Shown piece after piece: positions 56,482-64,000 of a stretch of DNA of 64,000 nucleotides (its first letter is position 1; each line of letters starts with the position of its first letter). The notes below the pieces were generated by a model. It had not been told where the DNA came from. It saw only the letters and a program-made list of their open reading frames with translations, and made no database searches. The DNA lies in the NCBI RefSeq assembly GCF_947499705.1, contig NZ_CANMPJ010000001.1, forward strand, positions 1,585,501 to 1,649,500. Direction: 5' to 3'. The DNA is from an uncultured Erythrobacter sp. (GTDB lineage Bacteria > Pseudomonadota > Alphaproteobacteria > Sphingomonadales > Sphingomonadaceae). The translations under genes were made by a program, and so were the position numbers.

Positions 56482-56948
56482 GTCGGCAAACCGAGACGAA
56501 TGCTCATTGCGATTTCAGATACCTTAAACAGCCGCGCAAGGGCAGAAACACTAGTGGTTCCAGAGTCCATAGCATCAGAGATCAACCCCATCGGCATAAG
56601 CAGGTCAGCCGCGAATTGATTGGCCTGTGTCTCCTGCCAATTTGTCATGCCTTCGGCACGAAGCCGGTAGTTGTCCTGGTGAGTTGCCCCAATGCTGTCT
56701 TTATGAAGCACAAAGTGACCAAGTTCATGCGCCGCCGTGAACCTTTGGCGGACGCTAGGCTCGCTTTTGTCAACGTAACACTCGAACTGATCGCCGTTGA
56801 CGCGCTTTAACATGCCGGAAACACCGTCCTGCAAGTCCACCGAAAATATCGGCAACCCAACCTCTTGCGCGCAAGCCGCGACATCAACTGACGGCTCCTG
56901 CATGTGCGGAGCGAAAAGCGTCAGATACTCAGAGGGTATCGTCGTCAT
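56478..56948 (-). CDS. ImmA/IrrE-type (M78) metallopeptidase, transposon cargo
   Basis: A 156-aa predicted zinc peptidase. The catalytic motif AAHELGHFVLH (His74, Glu75, His78) and the third-ligand motif ETQANQFAADLLMP (Glu106) are both intact. ImmA cleaves the repressor of ICEBs1 in Bacillus; others act in stress response and toxin-antitoxin systems. Here there is no helix-turn-helix domain fused, unlike many relatives. It overlaps the upstream membrane-protein gene (ATGA) and the downstream small gene. Confidence 0.88.
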   Translation of the reverse strand: MTTIPSEYLTLFAPHMQEPSVDVAACAQEVGLPIFSVDLQDGVSGMLKRVNGDQFECYVDKSEPSVRQRFTAAHELGHFVLHKDSIGATHQDNYRLRAEGMTNWQETQANQFAADLLMPMGLISDAMDSGTTSVSALARLFKVSEIAMSIRLGLPT

Positions 56949-57373
56949 TGTGCTGCCCCTTTCTCGTCAAACGGCGGCTCGTCTTCCTCCTCGTCACGCA
57001 CAAGCTCGTCTAGCTTGCGAGTAATTGCATCGAGTTTTTGAGACTTTACAGCCTCATCGATGCGGGACTTAACCAATGCCTTAAATTCGTCACTCTCAAT
57101 ATAGCTATCCCAGCGCTTGTTCGCAATTTGTTTCGCTTGCGCCCTCGCAGTCCTTACAAGGGCACCAACACCCCAAATAGCCAAAATGGCGATCAAAACA
57201 CCGAGAACGGTTAGAGTGTACGTCGAGATATCTACGACCGTTCCAATGGCATCCATAGCCGTCTGTGACGCTTCAATCGCGCGATCAATATGCTCTTGCT
57301 CTACCTCACTTGGCTCAGGTGCTAAGCTAGGGACAGTCGTTGGTGTCGGTTGAACAATTGGAGACTCGGCCAT
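56945..57373 (-). CDS. single-helix membrane protein, transposon cargo
   Basis: A 142-aa protein with a Pro/Thr-rich N-terminus (VQPTPTTVPSLAPEPSE), one long membrane helix at about 52-75 (TLTVLGVLIAILAIWGVGAL), then a charged, helical cytoplasmic part with a likely coiled coil (SRIDEAVKSQKLDAITRKL) and an acidic end. It is the first gene of the cargo cassette and overlaps the peptidase gene. No family is recognised. Confidence 0.75.
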   Translation of the reverse strand: MAESPIVQPTPTTVPSLAPEPSEVEQEHIDRAIEASQTAMDAIGTVVDISTYTLTVLGVLIAILAIWGVGALVRTARAQAKQIANKRWDSYIESDEFKALVKSRIDEAVKSQKLDAITRKLDELVRDEEEDEPPFDEKGAAQ

Positions 57374-57422
57374 GAAATTTGGCTATTGCCTTTAATTTCA
57401 CGAGTCAATTCAGAGGCCTAAA

Positions 57423-57701
57423 GTGACGCAAATCTGTGACGCTATTCGAGACCGCCAAGTTATCTCCTTTCTTTACAAAGGTAGGACTAGGACCGTGGAG
57501 CCTCATCTTGTTGGCTACGACAATGACGGCGACCTAACCCTAAGCGCTTGGCAGCTTTCTGGCGGTAGTGGTCAAGGCTTCCGCGATTTTCATGTAAGTA
57601 AACTATCCGGGCTGACCATAAGTCCACAAACCTTCGCAGGGCCGCGACCGGGCTATAATCCAAACGATAAGACCCTAAGCCGGATTGTCTGCCGCCTTTA
57701 G
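57423..57701 (+). CDS. stand-alone WYL-like domain protein, transposon cargo
   Basis: A 92-aa protein starting GTG 57423, divergent from the cassette across 49 bases. AIRDRQVISFLYKGRTRTVE and HLVGYDNDGDLTLSAWQLSG followed by FRDFHVSKLSGLTI match the strand pattern of WYL domains, which sense ligands or nucleic acid in regulators of defence loci. No DNA-binding domain is present, so it may need a partner. The fold assignment is by pattern only. Confidence 0.65.
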   Translation: MTQICDAIRDRQVISFLYKGRTRTVEPHLVGYDNDGDLTLSAWQLSGGSGQGFRDFHVSKLSGLTISPQTFAGPRPGYNPNDKTLSRIVCRL

Positions 57702-57783
57702 TGCAATCGCACACTTGCGGCCACCGAGCGGGACCGCTGTTCAGCGCACAATCTGACATATGATGGTGCAACATTGCGCTACC

Positions 57784-57808
57784 TACCTATGCGAAGGGGA
57801 TACACCCC
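57784..57808 (-). repeat. right terminal inverted repeat
   Basis: Inverted copy of the left end, ending in AAGGGGATACACCCC on the plus strand, and followed by the second TTTATTTT (57809-57816). The 80-odd bases between the WYL-like gene and this end show no gene. Confidence 0.88.
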
Positions 57809-57816
57809 TTTATTTT
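57809..57816 (+). repeat. right target-site duplication (TTTATTTT)
   Basis: Identical to 55443-55450. Confidence 0.88.
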
Positions 57817-57826
57817 CGCGAGCAGT

Positions 57827-59461
57827 TCAATCGCGTTCCGTGTCGCGCAGACGCCAGACAAATTTGCGCTCTGAATTGGCCGGGATCGTTACCTCGACGA
57901 TCTCGTAGCCGTTCTTCACTTGAACTTTGTTGCGCGGGAAACGGATGTTCCAGTCACCTGACCACCCCAGCTCCAGCCGCATCTTAACCGGATGGGGATT
58001 GGCGTTGGTCAAATTCGCCTGCATCTTTGTCCACTTGCCGCCTTCAAGCCGGTCTTCGTCATCCTCTCCAAGCCGCGCGCACTTGGCAAAAACCTGAGCA
58101 CTGTTTCCGATTTCAAGCTCGACATCCTGTCCGCGTGCGTAGTCGCGCAGCTCAGTGGTTGCAGCCAGCTGTGTACCGAATGACGTTGGCTCGAACAGGT
58201 TCAGCGCGCCTTGCGGGAGGGCAATGCCCAGCCCTTTCTTCTCTTCGTTCTTGGTGACCAAGAGCATCTCTGCCGATTCCGGCTCGCCGAGCTCACCGAT
58301 CCAAGTCCATGGATCACAGCCGGCGGTGTAGAGGAAGCGCGCCTTGACCTCTTCCTTATTGATGAACGCGACCTGTTTAAGCCCCTTCGCGGAGACATCG
58401 ACACGGTCGGGGACCCGGAATAGCTTAAGGTCGCCGAGGTTCTCTTCCTCTGCGGTCACGACGCTAACTGAGACTGGAGCCTCTTGCAGCGCTTCACGGC
58501 GCATACGGGAACCCGTTACCATGATCGCACCATCAGCCATCGCCATCATGGCCTTTGGAGTCGATCGACCCGGCGGCGGCGGGGGAGGAGGAATCGCCGA
58601 TCCTGCCGCGGTGCTCCCAAACGGATAGCATGTCAGGCGCAATGGTCGCGCGACCGGGGGATCGGACAATTCCTGGTAGTCGCTGTCGACATTGAGGGTC
58701 CCGGCGATGATCTGAAGCTTGGCATTGTTGAAGCTCTGATCATTGTCATTGAGGAGAGTCAGCCAGCTGAGCAGGCTCAACTGGAATTCGTCGCCGTCCT
58801 TCTTCTCTCCCATGGTCGCGACATAATTCGCCTGCCAGTCAAATCCCCATGCAAGATAGGTGAGCGTGACTTCGTAGGTGCCGCCGCCCGGTGTGGCAGT
58901 GTCTATCGAGAATATCGGCTTGGCCGAAAGCCCATCGGACACGCCATCGAAGGTCAGCTTTTCGGGCAGGCCGGCACAGCGCACCGCTTCGAAACCTTGC
59001 GATGATTGCAACACGAGACCGCCATCGGCCCGTGTCCGCACGACTGCCTGCTCTGACTGCACGTCTCCCGTGGCGGGATTCGTACGGGTGATCGTGACGC
59101 GGTTACCCAGAGCGCCGTTGACAAGGGCGGCAGGCGACAACAGCTCGGCGTTGCGGTTCTTCTCGATTGTTCCACCCGGAAGGCCGGTGACGATCGCGCT
59201 TACGCCCACCATACCTTCGGCGACGCCTTCAAAACGGATCGTCGATTCGCCCTCTGGCAAGGTGACCGTGCGGACTTCGCTGATCATCGCAAAGCCCTTT
59301 GGCCAATTGCGATTCATCTCATCGCCAACGTCGCGATCCGGGTCGCGGTAGATCGTAACGGACATATCCTGCGGCGCGGATGCGTCGACAACGCTCCGGG
59401 CCTCCAGCGGCTGCCCCACAAGGGACGCCAAGGATAGGGAGAGGATTGCGGCCAACCGCAT
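57827..59461 (-). CDS. DUF4139 exported protein with TonB-receptor-like motif
   Basis: A 544-aa protein with a signal peptide (RLAAILSLSLASLVGQPLEA). Domains: an N-terminal beta region (SVTIYRDPDRD..) and the DUF4139 core with FDWQANYVATM near 210. A Pro run and an insert at about 305-345 follow, then the C-terminal sandwich (MRLELGWSGDWNIRFPRNKV). The insert contains AIMVTGSRMRREALQEAPVS followed by VSVVTAEE and NLGDL, which looks like the start of TonB-dependent receptor plugs (VTGSR, then APVSV). Family function is unknown. It is 17 bases after a paralogue. Confidence 0.82.
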   Translation of the reverse strand: MRLAAILSLSLASLVGQPLEARSVVDASAPQDMSVTIYRDPDRDVGDEMNRNWPKGFAMISEVRTVTLPEGESTIRFEGVAEGMVGVSAIVTGLPGGTIEKNRNAELLSPAALVNGALGNRVTITRTNPATGDVQSEQAVVRTRADGGLVLQSSQGFEAVRCAGLPEKLTFDGVSDGLSAKPIFSIDTATPGGGTYEVTLTYLAWGFDWQANYVATMGEKKDGDEFQLSLLSWLTLLNDNDQSFNNAKLQIIAGTLNVDSDYQELSDPPVARPLRLTCYPFGSTAAGSAIPPPPPPPGRSTPKAMMAMADGAIMVTGSRMRREALQEAPVSVSVVTAEEENLGDLKLFRVPDRVDVSAKGLKQVAFINKEEVKARFLYTAGCDPWTWIGELGEPESAEMLLVTKNEEKKGLGIALPQGALNLFEPTSFGTQLAATTELRDYARGQDVELEIGNSAQVFAKCARLGEDDEDRLEGGKWTKMQANLTNANPHPVKMRLELGWSGDWNIRFPRNKVQVKNGYEIVEVTIPANSERKFVWRLRDTERD

Positions 59462-59478
59462 TGGCTTACCCCGCCCGC

Positions 59479-60990
59479 TTACCAGCGGGTTTCGTAAGTG
59501 ACGCGCAACACGGTCTCACCTTCAGCAGGCACAGGCACCACATATTTGCGCCGCTGGTAATTCAGCTGCTCACCCTCGATGGTCTCGCTGACAATCCGGT
59601 AGTCATAACCCCACCAGTAGCGGCCAAGGCCATTTTGCGTCACTTCGACGTCAACCGGTTCATCTTTGGCGTTGGTGATCTTGTAGCGCATGGTGGTGCG
59701 ATAATAGACGTTGTTCTTGAGCCGTTCGGCTTCGCCCCGACTGAGCAGTTCATCGTTCTCGTCATAGACCCGGAATCGCGCGCTTTTGACCCATTCACTT
59801 TGCGTGATGCGCTCGCGCTTCTCGACCTCCGCTTGAACGAAAATGTCGAAGGCCTGCCCGGTCGTAAGCGACAATTCACTGCCCATTGGGGTGTGCCCAA
59901 TGCCATTCTCACCGATAAACTGCGGCGTACCCTGACTGTCGCGTTGGTAGAAACGGACGGTGCCCGCTGGGAGCGCGTCACCGAGGCCCTGATCGCGCGA
60001 AGATGAGAAGCTGATCGCGCTCGCGACGTTCACTGGATCGGTATCGTTCTGCGCCCAGCCGATGGTGCGCGAATAAACCTTGCGCGCAGGCACAGCCTGC
60101 ACGTCAAGGAAACTGACCTGCTTGGTCTGCGCGTTGGCAATCGTTGTGCGCCCGCTAATCGGGTAGAGGTAGAAATCACCAAGCCGCTCGCGATCCGCGC
60201 TCTCAGTCCCGGCGCGGGTCATGCCGCGGCTGCCAAAACCGCGGCCACGCGAACCGTTGGGATTACCGGCAACCAGCAACGTGTTGGCCCGGTGGAAAGT
60301 GGTGCCGCTGTTGTTGGTCAGCGTCACCCAGCCCTGCATATCGATTGTATCTTCGCGCTCGTTGTAGAGCGCTACATAATCTGCGCTCCACCCGAGCCCG
60401 CCTGAGAGGTAGCGCAATGAAACCGGACGCGATCCTGCGCGGCTGCTGTCGAGGTTGACCGAGAGAGTCGGACGCGCTCGCAGATTGGGCGGCACGCGGT
60501 CGAAGATCACGCGGACCGGCAGGCCGTCATCGCGCAACACCTCGATCCGATTGCCGATCTGTACGACGACACCGCCAGCGGTAGAAAGGACCTTGGCCCG
60601 TTCGCGAGTCTCGATCCCGGTTGCCGGATTGGTGCGCAGCAGAGTGACGGTCTGGCCGATTGCCTTTTCCATCATCTTGGTCGGTGTCAGCAGGTCGAAA
60701 TCGAAATTCTGCTCTACAATGGTGGTATTAGGCGCAAAAAAGCTGAGCGTTTGCGGGCGGATCTGTGCGGAAACGTCGGGAAATTCGACCCGGCTCCTGC
60801 CCTGCGCGATGTCGAGTTGCCGGACATCCTGCACCAGCGCGAGATTGCTATTGTAGATGGTGACCGACACTTCGCCCTGCGCGGTTTCGTCGGGATCGGG
60901 GACCGATTGAGATGATGCGGTACTCGTCATCAACGCAGCGCCGCCAAGCGCTGCAATCTTGATCACGCCGGCAAGTTTCCGTTGATGCAT
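59479..60990 (-). CDS. DUF4139 exported protein
   Basis: A 503-aa protein with a signal peptide (HQRKLAGVIKIAALGGAALM, cleavage near TASSQS). VSVTIYNSNLALVQDVRQLD opens the family's N-terminal domain. LRYLSGGLGWSADYVALYNE is the DUF4139 core motif, paralogous to the FDWQANYVA segment in the next gene. The C-terminus ends in strands (AEGETVLRVTYETRW). The pair probably forms one functional unit; the role is unknown. Confidence 0.88.
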   Translation of the reverse strand: MHQRKLAGVIKIAALGGAALMTSTASSQSVPDPDETAQGEVSVTIYNSNLALVQDVRQLDIAQGRSRVEFPDVSAQIRPQTLSFFAPNTTIVEQNFDFDLLTPTKMMEKAIGQTVTLLRTNPATGIETRERAKVLSTAGGVVVQIGNRIEVLRDDGLPVRVIFDRVPPNLRARPTLSVNLDSSRAGSRPVSLRYLSGGLGWSADYVALYNEREDTIDMQGWVTLTNNSGTTFHRANTLLVAGNPNGSRGRGFGSRGMTRAGTESADRERLGDFYLYPISGRTTIANAQTKQVSFLDVQAVPARKVYSRTIGWAQNDTDPVNVASAISFSSSRDQGLGDALPAGTVRFYQRDSQGTPQFIGENGIGHTPMGSELSLTTGQAFDIFVQAEVEKRERITQSEWVKSARFRVYDENDELLSRGEAERLKNNVYYRTTMRYKITNAKDEPVDVEVTQNGLGRYWWGYDYRIVSETIEGEQLNYQRRKYVVPVPAEGETVLRVTYETRW

Positions 60991-61101
60991 TTTCAGCCCC
61001 TATCAATAACCCACGGCAACTATGATGGAAGTTGGCGGTTTATCCAAGGTGAATGGTAATTCGTCCCGATATTCAAGAATGTTGGGCGTCCGAGCCGCGC
61101 A

Positions 61102-63591
61102 CTACTGCGCTGATTCTATAGCCTCAGCTGCTCGCAAAACACTGGCGACCTTTTCACCGATCGCAGCGACGCTGAAAGGTTTGGCGATGAAGTGCATGTC
61201 CGGAATGTCGATGTCTTTGCGCAGGTGCTCTTCAGCATAGCCAGACATGAAAAGGATCGGGATTTCCGGGCGCAATTGACGGATCGCGCGAACCATCGCG
61301 GGGCCGTCCATTCCCGGCATCACCACATCGCTGACAACGAGGTCGAATTCTCCGCCTGTCGTGATGGCTTCGAGCCCTTCTTCTCCACCCGGACATGCGG
61401 TGATCTCGTATCCGGCTCTCGCAAGTGCCCGTTCGGCCACGGCGCGGACCATATCCTCATCTTCGACCAGCAGGATCTTGCCGCCTGCCGACCACTCGGA
61501 AGATTCGACGGGCTTGGGCGCTTCGCGCTTGCGAGGCGCTTCGCCATGGTGAACCGGGAAGTAGATTGTGAAGCGCGCGCCGACCTGCTTGCCGCTCTTG
61601 TCAGTCACATTGTCCGCAAAGATGAAGCCGCCTGATTGCTTTACGATCCCGTAGGCTGTCGACAGGCCGAGGCCTGTGCCTTTGCCCTGCTCCTTGGTCG
61701 TGAAGAAAGGCTCGAACAGCTTCGGTAGAACGTGGGCTGGTATGCCGCCGCCCGTGTCCTGAACAATCAGCACCGTATAATCTGCCGAAGGAAGTATCTC
61801 CGAGCCGAGCTGGATGACCTCTTTCGCCTGAAGGCTGCGGGTAAGCAGCGAGATCCGCCCCGCCCCGCCGCGTGCATTTGACTGAATCGCATCGCGCGCA
61901 TTCACAGCGAGGTTCATGATGACTTGTTCGAGTTGCTGCGGATCGGCACGCACCGCGCCCAGATCGCGGTCATGCTGGACAAAGTAGCTGATCTTCTCAC
62001 CTAGCAGCCGTTTGATCAGCGGATTGACCTCACTCACTACGTCGGGAAGCTGGAGAATCTCAGGTCGCAATGTCTGCTGGCGCGAAAAGGCGAGCAATTG
62101 CCGTGTCAGCGCTGCTGCCCGGTTCGAGTTGGCTCGGATTTGCTGGATGTCGTCATAGTCGCTGTCGCCGGGCGTATGGCGCAGCAGCATCAGATCGCAG
62201 GTCCCGATGATCGCGGTCAGCACATTGTTGAAGTCATGCGCAACGCCGCCCGCAAGCTGTCCAACCGCCTGCATCTTGGTCGCCTGGGCGACTTGGCGCT
62301 TGAGTTGGTTCTCCTCGCTTGAATCGGCGAGGCTGAGCAGCACCGCCGCTTCGCCTAGCCCGCGTACGCCCGCAAGGCCGAGCGAAACCGGTTCCTCGGG
62401 CTGCGACCCGAGGCGCACTGCCATATTGCCGCTGGTCGCCGGGCCGCGCCCGTGACGCCGCACTGCGTCTGACAGCGCAGCCTTGTCTTCATGCACCACA
62501 AGGTCGGTCGGGAATGCAGGCAAGCCCCGCCCTTCACGCTCGACCGAGCGGAGGAAGGCATCGTTTCCAAACAGGAACCGCCCGTCGCGGTCCGTCATCG
62601 CGAGCCCGAGCGGCAATTGCGCGAGCAAGGCGTCGAGCTGAGCCACACCAGCCTGCGAGGAACCGTCCCAGCCGCTGCCAATGCCCACACCGCTGTCGAC
62701 CAGCAACATAAGCGACGTGCTCTCATCAGGCCCGATGATCGCATTCTCGGCACCCTCACGCAGGGGTACGTCGATCAAGGTTTGGGGCGTCCCTCCCCGG
62801 CCTTCGCGGGCGAAATAGATCCGGTCCCGCTCATCAGACCTGAGCACGGATACGAAGTCCTGACCGGCGAGTGTTGCGGACGCATCTCCTGAAGCACGTT
62901 CGGCAAATCCGGCGCTGACCTGCCGCACTACTCCGTCAGCCGTGGTTATCGCGGTTTCGATACCGGCACGGCTCAGCATCTGGCCAAACGGACCCGATAG
63001 GTCGAGGTCTTCGAGAGCTTCGGACGCCTCGACGATGATCCGACCGAATCGCCAGATCAAATGATCTTCGCCGCGGCCCGCCCTCTCGACCGCGACGCTC
63101 CAGCGCAGTGAGCCATTGTTGGCAGCAAATTCATCAAGTGTGCCCGCACCATCCCGCCAGGCTTCGCGCGCGAGCCGCGTCATCGCTTCCAGTTCTGGCC
63201 TGTCGAGCGGCAAGGAGGGCGGCGCACTGCCTACTCCGAACGCTTCGATAAACGCGGAATTGGCGCACACCAGTCGGTTGGCCCGGTCAGTGATCGCGAC
63301 TGCCGAGCCGTCTTGCTCGATTGCGGCCACAGTTACAGACCAGTCGGTGGCAATCTCCGTTTCGGATGAGGAAGGCGAGCGCATTTGTTCAATGACGAAT
63401 GCGCCCGTCAGGAGCACCGCCAATCCCACCGCGTATGCGGCGGCAAGCACCAGGTTCGATGTCGCGAAAAACACAACTGCGGCGCTCACGACAAGCACCG
63501 CGAGCAGCAACCCGATCATCAAGCGGTTATCGTAGGCCGAATTCGTTTCGAGTTCGCTGTCCAAGAGCGTGCCGCTTCCCTCAGTCCGCAC
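61102..63591 (-). CDS. cckA: CckA-type hybrid sensor histidine kinase
   Basis: A cell-cycle hybrid kinase of about 829 aa: two membrane helices (about 24-70), PAS-like domains (about 90-430), and a dimerisation domain with the phosphorylated His in [17 protein letters not shown] catalytic domain follows ([38 protein letters not shown]), and a C-terminal receiver carries the Asp in [13 protein letters not shown]. In Caulobacter CckA passes phosphate via ChpT to CtrA and CpdR. GTG 63591 is the proposed start; the open frame reaches 63711, but that part overlaps the upstream gene. Confidence 0.9.
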   Translation of the reverse strand: MRTEGSGTLLDSELETNSAYDNRLMIGLLLAVLVVSAAVVFFATSNLVLAAAYAVGLAVLLTGAFVIEQMRSPSSSETEIATDWSVTVAAIEQDGSAVAITDRANRLVCANSAFIEAFGVGSAPPSLPLDRPELEAMTRLAREAWRDGAGTLDEFAANNGSLRWSVAVERAGRGEDHLIWRFGRIIVEASEALEDLDLSGPFGQMLSRAGIETAITTADGVVRQVSAGFAERASGDASATLAGQDFVSVLRSDERDRIYFAREGRGGTPQTLIDVPLREGAENAIIGPDESTSLMLLVDSGVGIGSGWDGSSQAGVAQLDALLAQLPLGLAMTDRDGRFLFGNDAFLRSVEREGRGLPAFPTDLVVHEDKAALSDAVRRHGRGPATSGNMAVRLGSQPEEPVSLGLAGVRGLGEAAVLLSLADSSEENQLKRQVAQATKMQAVGQLAGGVAHDFNNVLTAIIGTCDLMLLRHTPGDSDYDDIQQIRANSNRAAALTRQLLAFSRQQTLRPEILQLPDVVSEVNPLIKRLLGEKISYFVQHDRDLGAVRADPQQLEQVIMNLAVNARDAIQSNARGGAGRISLLTRSLQAKEVIQLGSEILPSADYTVLIVQDTGGGIPAHVLPKLFEPFFTTKEQGKGTGLGLSTAYGIVKQSGGFIFADNVTDKSGKQVGARFTIYFPVHHGEAPRKREAPKPVESSEWSAGGKILLVEDEDMVRAVAERALARAGYEITACPGGEEGLEAITTGGEFDLVVSDVVMPGMDGPAMVRAIRQLRPEIPILFMSGYAEEHLRKDIDIPDMHFIAKPFSVAAIGEKVASVLRAAEAIESAQ

Positions 63592-63626
63592 CGTCCATCG
63601 GCGCGCAATTTGATCTTCAGAAGGCC

Positions 63627-64000
63627 TTAATTCGCATTGAGGCGCTGGTCGAGACGAGCTTCCATCTGCGCAAGGCGTTTTGCCCGCTTGCGTGCGACCA
63701 GCACCCGCCATGTCGCGCTCGCCACAAGATAGCCGACCGCCGCAGAAACAATTGCGAGAACCAGAAATCCGAACGCGGTAACGCCGGCGAGCTCAAACAG
63801 ATCGACCAGCCATGTCAGGCTGCCGCTCTGGAGTTCCTCATTGGCCATCCCCCCAACCGCCGCATCGAAATTGAGCGTCAGCTGCCCAACCTTGTTGGCC
63901 ACAACTACCCAGAACGGGAATGTGAACGGATTGGTGATGAACGTAACCAGCGCAGCGAGCGGCACGTTTGCGCGCGCCGGGAGCGCCAGAAACGCTGCCA
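63627..64000 (-). CDS. DUF2062 membrane protein (5' end beyond window)
   Basis: The frame is open to the right edge, so the start is not seen; an internal GTG at 63965 is not likely to be the true start. ALPARANVPLAALVTFITNP followed by FTFPFWVVVANKVG is the DUF2062 signature, with a second helix near the end (GFLVLAIVSAAVGYLVASAT) and a basic tail. It directly precedes cckA. Function unknown. Confidence 0.82.
   Translation of the reverse strand, partial: AAFLALPARANVPLAALVTFITNPFTFPFWVVVANKVGQLTLNFDAAVGGMANEELQSGSLTWLVDLFELAGVTAFGFLVLAIVSAAVGYLVASATWRVLVARKRAKRLAQMEARLDQRLNAN

Larger units (their letters stand above)
55451..57808 (+). mobile_element. IS1595-type transposon with cargo genes
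   Basis: A 2,358-bp element. Its ends are inverted copies: 55451-55475 and 57784-57808 match at 22 of 25 positions, the outer 15 (GGGGTGTATCCCCTT) being identical. A perfect TTTATTTT duplication flanks it. It carries an IS1595-family transposase, an overlapping minus-strand cassette of a membrane protein, an ImmA/IrrE-like peptidase and a 55-aa acidic protein, and a divergent WYL-like gene. Insertion lies between recA and a DUF4139 gene. The intact ends and duplication suggest a recent, still recognisable transposition. Confidence 0.93.

Noticed and set aside
63592..63711. Upstream 40 codons of the cckA frame
   Set aside because: They overlap the 3' end of the DUF2062 gene and have no membrane or domain features; the kinase is complete without them.

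Overview
The window reads as one contiguous, GC-rich chromosomal segment of an alphaproteobacterium, most likely Sphingomonadales and probably Erythrobacteraceae. The placement is an inference from gene content and order: ffh-rpsP-rimM, tRNA-Ala/FYDLN protein/aroA/cmk/rpsA, atpI-B-E-b'-b with a split b/b' pair, a CckA-type hybrid kinase plus a CpdR-type receiver, SapC, paired DUF4139 proteins, and a GTTC-N7-GTTC LexA box upstream of recA. No species-level claim can be made.

Layout. 1-5.0 kb (minus): ffh, rpsP (S16 with a long Ala/Glu tail) and rimM, continuing into a glycine-rich-domain protein, a TIGR04222-like membrane protein with a Cys/Gly tail, and a nitrilase cut by the left edge. 5.0-10.7 kb: tRNA-Ala(GGC), FYDLN acidic protein, then aroA, small membrane proteins, cmk and rpsA on plus. 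10.9-12.7 kb: glyoxalase II and a quinone oxidoreductase. 12.7-15.3 kb (minus): Fo part of ATP synthase. 15.7-19.6 kb (minus): ydbH-ynbE-ydbL, an envelope lipid-transport bridge. 19.7-23.5 kb: radC, a DoxX/NDH-2 fusion and a metzincin-like protein. 23.5-31.9 kb (plus): purB, then a tightly packed series lapA-like, pyrF, VOC protein, trpF, trpB, small membrane ORFs, trpA, accD, folC. 31.9-34.9 kb (minus): two AmpG-like permeases. 35-43.7 kb: Rieske oxygenase, rluB, rsmD, UvrD-family helicase, exported proteins, DEAD-box helicase. 43.8-51.4 kb: FAD oxidoreductase, sapC, a new putative sRNA gene, N-formylglutamate amidohydrolase, cpdR, tRNA-Val(GAC), icd, CPA2 antiporter. 51.4-55.3 kb (minus): alaS and recA. 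55.45-57.81 kb: an IS1595-type element with cargo. 57.8-64 kb (minus): two DUF4139 proteins, cckA, and a DUF2062 protein cut by the right edge.

The accessory signals that stand out are: (i) a 2,358-bp IS1595-type transposon with near-identical terminal inverted repeats and a perfect 8-bp target duplication, carrying a three-gene overlapping cassette (membrane protein, ImmA/IrrE-type peptidase, 55-aa acidic protein) and a divergent stand-alone WYL-like protein, inserted just upstream of the recA LexA box; (ii) a family of structured intergenic repeats (around 5.3, 10.8 and 15.6 kb) whose hairpin stems differ in sequence between copies but stay paired while the loops are conserved; (iii) a complete small-RNA transcription unit (promoter, two hairpins exposing C-rich anti-Shine-Dalgarno-like segments, terminator) at 46.23-46.37 kb. 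All family assignments are from reading the sequence; no database search was run.
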